From contig JAIRSN010000052.1 in NCBI GenBank assembly GCA_031255425.1, positions 1-7,101 of the forward strand: a stretch of 7,101 nt of DNA, given 5' to 3'. The position numbers and the translations under genes are program-made. The notes below the pieces were generated by a model, which ran no database searches, had not been told where the DNA came from, and saw only the letters and a program-made list of their open reading frames with translations. Positions 6,707-7,101 of this stretch are shown piece after piece (the stretch's first letter is position 1; the number at the start of each line of letters is the position of its first letter). Source of the DNA: Dysgonamonadaceae bacterium (GTDB lineage Bacteria > Bacteroidota > Bacteroidia > Bacteroidales > Azobacteroidaceae).

Positions 6707-7101
6707 ATGAAAATTAAATTTATTGACTTGTCTCACGTGCATAACGAAGAGCATCATCAGTTTTTAAGCAATTATTATGATTTATTGGGAACGCATACCA
6801 GCGTAGTGTCGATTATTGGTCCGCTGATGCCGGAGTTTGCCGAACTTCTTGCGAAAGAAAAACAGTTGGTCGATGTAGTCGTAAAGAGTGGTTATACCGA
6901 GCGAATCGCCCTTGCCGACAAGCGTCGCGACCGTGCTATCCGCGGTCTTCACGCTACCGTCAAGTCGTTTTTAAATCATTTTGATCCGGCAACGGTGGAT
7001 GCGGCGAAATTGATCGAGATCCGCATCCAGGCTTTCCGTAAGGAAATCAACAAAAAAACCTACGAAGCAGAAGAAACGGCTATTACCATCTTTGTCGACG
7101 A
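6707..7101 (+). CDS. DUF6261-like protein, N-terminal part (truncated by window end)
   Basis: An open frame starts with ATG at 6707 and runs off the window after 131 complete codons with no stop. The N-terminus MKIKFIDLSHVHNEEHHQF, followed by a largely helical, charged sequence, resembles what I remember of the Bacteroidota-restricted DUF6261 family (roughly 230-260 residues, function unknown, often several copies per genome). There is no signal peptide or membrane segment in the visible part, so the product is probably cytoplasmic. The ATG follows an A/T-rich stretch typical of Bacteroidota translation starts, and no in-frame start lies just upstream. All seven visible Arg codons are CGT, CGC or CGA, whereas the protease gene uses CGG freely; this may mean high expression or a different origin. 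The hairpin array ends 42 bp upstream and would be its leader. Family assignment is by recall of the N-terminal motif, not a search. Confidence 0.7.
   Translation, partial: MKIKFIDLSHVHNEEHHQFLSNYYDLLGTHTSVVSIIGPLMPEFAELLAKEKQLVDVVVKSGYTERIALADKRRDRAIRGLHATVKSFLNHFDPATVDAAKLIEIRIQAFRKEINKKTYEAEETAITIFVD

Overview
The window looks like a chromosomal segment of a Bacteroidota bacterium, most likely Bacteroidales. The evidence is a secreted protease with a type IX secretion (T9SS) C-terminal sorting domain, a TPR/PD40/OmpA lipoprotein of the PorE type, promoter elements close to the Bacteroides consensus (TTG, 19-21 bp spacer, TAnnTTTG), absence of clear Shine-Dalgarno sequences, and a DUF6261-like gene. 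Coding DNA is moderately GC-rich and intergenic DNA strongly AT-rich. Genus cannot be fixed from the sequence alone.

Layout: 1-257 is AT-rich intergenic DNA with one GC-rich hairpin and a good promoter. 258-3014 (+) encodes a 918-residue Lys-C-like serine endopeptidase with two PKD-type domains and a T9SS type A sorting tail. It converges, with a 15-bp gap, on 3030-4106 (-), mannose-1-phosphate guanylyltransferase. Upstream of that on the same strand is 4160-6127 (-), an OmpA-family lipoprotein. The intergenic stretch 6128-6706 (579 bp) is the unusual part. In order it contains a small inverted repeat, a strong + strand terminator with no + strand gene before it, a 98-bp MITE-like element with perfect 18-bp inverted ends, and a seven-unit tandem array of 41-bp hairpin repeats. 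The array ends 42 bp before a start codon at 6707. That gene (6707 to the window end, +, truncated) resembles the DUF6261 family of unknown function.

How the parts may fit together: the protease would be exported by the Sec pathway and then the T9SS. The OmpA-family lipoprotein has the architecture of PorE, the protein proposed to anchor the T9SS to peptidoglycan, so the region may hold both a cargo and a machine component. GDP-mannose from ManC feeds cell-surface polysaccharides, possibly including the anionic LPS that anchors T9SS cargo and the O-glycans of Bacteroidota secreted proteins; this link is inference. The hairpin array and the DUF6261-like gene form a separate unit. The array would be transcribed as a structured leader of that mRNA, or act as a row of protein-binding sites. 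It is the best candidate here for an undescribed element.
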